This document shows positions 6,033-7,584 of a DNA stretch of 7,584 nucleotides, piece after piece. The notes below the pieces were generated by a model that saw only the letters and a list, made by a program, of their open reading frames with translations, was not told the origin of the DNA and made no database searches. The stretch is taken from assembly GCA_030632925.1 (NCBI GenBank), contig DAOVTU010000121.1, positions 1-7,584 of the forward strand, in the 5' to 3' direction. The stretch is from Candidatus Krumholzibacteriia bacterium (GTDB lineage Bacteria; Krumholzibacteriota; Krumholzibacteriia; LZORAL124-64-63). The translations under genes were made by a program, and so were the position numbers. How positions within the stretch are numbered: position 1 is the stretch's first letter; every line of letters starts with the position of its first letter.

Positions 6033-6566
6033 TCAGCTTTCTGCCCTTCCAGCGCTTCCCATCGAAACCACCCGGCGACCCAAACCCTGCAACCTGACCA
6101 GCAATTCGGGCACCAGCCCGACAGCGGCGGAAATCGGCAGCCAGGCAGGGCCATCAAGGGCCACCGCGGCAACTACCGACGCAATCGTCACGCCCAGACC
6201 CGACCAGCGGGTCACCCGGGAACGCACCAATTGCGGCAGGAAGTGTTCTTCCAGGTACACAGGTACCCGCTCACGGCGGAGCGGTTCCATTTCCTTGTAG
6301 GAAGCGTAAGGCACAGAGGCCAGGATTGCATCATCAAAATCCGCAGGCACTTCGCACGCGGGCAGGGTGTCGAGCATCTCGAACAGGCCCTGCATCGTGG
6401 CGTGGTTTTCCTGGCAGTCCGAACAATCCCTCAGGTGCAGAAAAAAGCGGAGGGACTGCTTCTTGGCGAGCGTCCCATCCAGGTATTCCTGAAGGCCGCC
6501 CTGGCAATCATGACAGGTCAGAGGACCGTCATTTTCCAGACCGGGATCGAATTCCTTGCCGTTCAT
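6033..6566 (-). CDS. Zinc-binding transmembrane anti-sigma factor (zf-HC2 type)
   Basis: 177 residues from ATG 6566. The N-terminal cytoplasmic zf-HC2 (ZAS-like) domain shows C18, then LQEYLDGTL, then HLRDCSDC with H44, C48 and C51: the HxxxCxxC zinc site used to hold ECF sigma factors. A hydrophobic stretch at about 122-137 and a second at about 140-157 give one or two membrane segments. A short basic tail (RLQGLGRR) follows. A GGAAGGAG site (6573-6580) sits 6 nt before ATG 6566 and only 3 nt before ATG 6569, so 6566 is preferred. An upstream in-frame GTG at 6584 overlaps the ribosome site. It lies downstream of the sigma gene and is nearly joined to the beta-helix membrane gene. The pairing with the sigma factor is inferred from family and position. 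Confidence 0.88.
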   Translation of the reverse strand: MNGKEFDPGLENDGPLTCHDCQGGLQEYLDGTLAKKQSLRFFLHLRDCSDCQENHATMQGLFEMLDTLPACEVPADFDDAILASVPYASYKEMEPLRRERVPVYLEEHFLPQLVRSRVTRWSGLGVTIASVVAAVALDGPAWLPISAAVGLVPELLVRLQGLGRRVVSMGSAGRAES

Positions 6567-6631
6567 CATCGGCTCCTTCCCCACGGCCCAGCCACGGTCA
6601 GGTGGCTTTTCAACAGGCGGTGGAAACAGCG

Positions 6632-6686
6632 AAAAAAATTATGGGGGGAAACGGGTTGGGTCGAAACCCTGATCCGTTTCACCCCC
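6632..6686 (-). terminator. Intrinsic terminator-like hairpin between sigma and anti-sigma genes
   Basis: On the minus strand GGGGG-T-GAAACGG (6686-6674) pairs with CCGTTTC-CCCCC (6654-6643): 12 bp with one bulged T. Inside is GGGT-TTCG-ACCC (6669-6658), a 4-bp stem capped by a UUCG tetraloop. The stem is followed by ATAA and seven T (6638-6632). This is intrinsic-terminator architecture in the direction of the operon. It would uncouple anti-sigma from sigma transcription or attenuate it. A CATAAT box also sits at the stem end, so a start of new transcription there cannot be excluded. Confidence 0.72.
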
Positions 6687-6722
6687 TTAGTGAGCAGGTG
6701 TCTTATCCCCCGACAATGACAT
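6687..6722 (-). CDS. Possible 11-codon leader peptide before the terminator-like hairpin
   Basis: ATG 6722 to TAA 6687-6689 encodes MSLSGDKTPAH. An AGGTG sequence lies 3 nt before the ATG (its AGG 5 nt before). The stop codon directly abuts the first G of the terminator-like stem, so a ribosome ending here would cover the 5' arm. No composition bias toward one amino acid is seen. Short ORFs of this size are common by chance; the support is positional only. Confidence 0.3.
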   Translation of the reverse strand: MSLSGDKTPAH

Positions 6723-6732
6723 GATCACCTGC
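6694..6732 (-). promoter_or_regulatory. Hairpin sequestering the mini-ORF ribosome site
   Basis: GCAGGTG (6694-6700) and CACCTGC (6726-6732) are perfect 7-bp complements with a 25-nt loop. In the minus-strand RNA the 5' arm contains the AGGTG ribosome-site candidate of the mini-ORF, and the 3' arm lies in codons 8-10. It is located immediately upstream of the terminator-like hairpin. Confidence 0.45.
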
Positions 6733-6798
6733 CTGCAGTGGTTTACGGCACCCCACAGGCTTTGTTGCACGAGTATTTCATTTTTTTTCAACAGCCCG

Positions 6799-7380
6799 CT
6801 AGATGTCATACGACCGCACCGACAGCATCTGCTGGATCTGTTGTCTGGCCCGATGAATGCGGGCCTTAACCGTGCCCAGGGGCAGGGAAAGGACCTGAGC
6901 GATCTCTTCGTAGCTCAGTTGCTGATCATGCCGCAGCAGGGTAATGGCCTTGTAATGGGGCGGCAGATCGTTGATCACCTCTTCGAGGCGTTCGAGGGCT
7001 TCCTTGCGCTGCAGGACCGTATCGGGCTCGGGCCCAGTGTCGGGCAGCTGAAATTCGTATTCTTCGCCATCCTGGCCCACGCCACCGTCGAGAGACAGGA
7101 AGCGCAGGCGATTGCGGCGTAAGTGGTCAATGCAGTGGTTTGTCGCAATCCGAAAGAGCCAACTGCTGAAGGCGTAGTTTTCGTCGAAACGATCGAGCAG
7201 CGAAAAGACCTTGATGAAGACTTCCTGGCCCAGATCCCGCGCGTCTTCAGCGTTGCGGGTCATGCGGTAGCACAGATTGTAGATGGCCCCGCGGTAACGG
7301 CCCAGGATCTCCGCAAAAGCGGCTTCCTCCCCCCGCTTGCAGCGGCGGATGGTTTTCAGATCCTGTTGGCGGTCAAACAT
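6799..7380 (-). CDS. ECF-type sigma factor (RNA polymerase sigma-70 family, RpoE-like)
   Basis: 193 residues, a normal length for an ECF sigma. Region 2 spans about residues 22-91. It carries DARDLGQEVFIKVF (46-59), the core-polymerase and -10 recognition segment, and FSSWLFRIATNHCIDHLRR (71-89), the region 2.3/2.4 helix. A poorly conserved acidic linker follows (98-120). Region 4 spans about 122-183, with the -35 helix-turn-helix LSYEEIAQVLSLPLGTVKARIHRAR (155-179). There is no C-terminal extension. The start ATG 7380 follows GGAGG by 4 nt. The gene heads the cluster with the anti-sigma and beta-helix membrane genes, although 232 nt separate it from the anti-sigma gene. It would direct polymerase to envelope-response promoters; its target promoter motif is not evident in the window. 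Confidence 0.95.
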   Translation of the reverse strand: MFDRQQDLKTIRRCKRGEEAAFAEILGRYRGAIYNLCYRMTRNAEDARDLGQEVFIKVFSLLDRFDENYAFSSWLFRIATNHCIDHLRRNRLRFLSLDGGVGQDGEEYEFQLPDTGPEPDTVLQRKEALERLEEVINDLPPHYKAITLLRHDQQLSYEEIAQVLSLPLGTVKARIHRARQQIQQMLSVRSYDI

Positions 7381-7414
7381 CGGGCCTCCGAGAAGAGTGC
7401 GGAATCGTCTGGGA

Positions 7415-7438
7415 TGATCAGGCTGGGTTGATCAGCCT
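7415..7438. promoter_or_regulatory. Twin TGATCA sites in the sigma-gene leader
   Basis: TGATCAGGCT (7415-7424) and TGATCAGCCT (7429-7438) start 14 bp apart. AGGCT and AGCCT in them also form an inverted repeat (7420-7424/7434-7438). They lie just downstream of the putative sigma-gene start of transcription, a place where a repressor could bind. Confidence 0.35.
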
Positions 7439-7449
7439 AGCAAGCGGGG

Positions 7450-7479
7450 AAGATAGGTCAGAGGCGCCCCTGCGGTCAA
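7450..7479 (-). promoter_or_regulatory. Putative sigma-70-like promoter of the ECF sigma gene
   Basis: On the minus strand, TTGACC (7479-7474, 5 of 6), an 18-nt spacer and TATCTT (7455-7450, 4 of 6). Transcription would begin near 7443. No ECF-style GGAAC -35 element was seen, so self-activation is not supported here. Confidence 0.4.
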
Positions 7480-7481
7480 CC

Positions 7482-7505
7482 GGGAAGGGGCTCAGCCCCC
7501 TTCCC
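7482..7505. terminator. Strong stem-loop at the stop codon of the TSP3-repeat protein
   Basis: GGGAAGGGG (7482-7490) pairs perfectly with CCCCTTCCC (7497-7505) around a 6-nt loop. The stem begins at the last base of the minus-strand stop codon. No T-tract follows on either strand, so it may stop exonucleases or act with Rho rather than as a classical intrinsic terminator. Confidence 0.5.
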
Positions 7506-7584
7506 TACTCGGTCTCGGGGCAGCCGTCGTCGTCCGCCACGCCGTCGTAATCTTCGGCCTCATCCGGACATTCGTCCCGGTCAT
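7505..7584 (-). CDS. C-terminal fragment of a TSP3-repeat (OmpA-like) protein, 5' part outside the window
   Basis: Only the last 25 residues are visible. They contain DRDECPDEAEDYDGVADDDG followed by CPETE and a TAG stop codon (7505-7507). The CPDEAEDxDGxxDxDGCP pattern is the thrombospondin type 3 calcium-binding repeat found before or after OmpA-family domains in Gram-negative outer-membrane proteins. Ending the protein in this repeat, rather than in an OmpA peptidoglycan-binding domain, suggests an extracellular or secreted repeat protein, but the rest is not visible. It lies upstream of the sigma gene on the same strand, with a strong stem-loop and a separate promoter-like sequence between them. 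Confidence 0.7.
   Translation of the reverse strand, partial: DRDECPDEAEDYDGVADDDGCPETE

Noticed and set aside
6757..6801. 12-codon ORF MKYSCNKACGVP just after the sigma stop codon on the minus strand
   Set aside because: There is no ribosome site (only a run of eight A precedes it), and it is not positioned against the terminator-like stem.
1..7584. CRISPR array, insertion sequence or prophage
   Set aside because: No regularly spaced direct repeats, transposase or phage genes are present on either strand.

Overview
The window is a high-GC, gene-dense stretch of bacterial chromosome. The gene set points to a Gram-negative lineage of the FCB type, of the Krumholzibacteriota, Eisenbacteria or Latescibacterota sort; this is inferred from protein style, not from a marker gene. 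The clues are a secreted protease ending in a FlgD-Ig/T9SS-like C-terminal domain (PNPxNPxTTI ... FDIRG ... SGRYLY), an OmpA-associated calcium-type repeat tail, a TolB-like lipoprotein, and a small histone-fold protein.

Left part (1-1995). A partial small gene on the minus strand reads as a single-histone-fold protein (GRKTV signature). It is divergent from a complete M20 dipeptidase on the plus strand (450-1817). A tRNA-Glu(UUC) gene with an encoded CCA end follows (1921-1995). A strong intrinsic terminator (2001-2036) has T-tracts on both strands, so it can end the tRNA transcript and also the convergent lipoprotein transcript.

Middle (2070-4542). Two minus-strand genes encode cell-envelope or secreted proteins: a six-bladed TolB/PD40 propeller lipoprotein, and a secreted HEMGH zinc metalloprotease with a C-terminal sorting/Ig-like domain. 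The protease has a long leader with a perfect TATAAT box and a nested hairpin. Positions 4167-4542 hold no convincing gene.

Right part (4543-7380). This is a minus-strand envelope-stress style cluster: an ECF sigma factor, then a zinc-binding (HxxxCxxC) membrane anti-sigma factor, then a membrane protein joining a bactofilin-like beta-helix to five transmembrane segments. The anti-sigma stop codon and the next start are 5 nt apart, so those two genes are probably coupled. The sigma and anti-sigma genes, by contrast, are separated by 232 nt. That gap contains an SD-sequestering hairpin, an 11-codon mini-ORF and an intrinsic-terminator-like hairpin, arranged like an attenuator. It is the least explained structure in the window. 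A TSP3-type, OmpA-like C-terminal fragment enters from the right edge (7505-7584).

Reading the genes together: the sigma factor would be held at the membrane by the anti-sigma factor, and the beta-helix membrane protein is a candidate sensor or effector of that pair. The structured gap could set the sigma to anti-sigma ratio. All functional statements rest on motif recognition by eye; no database search was possible.
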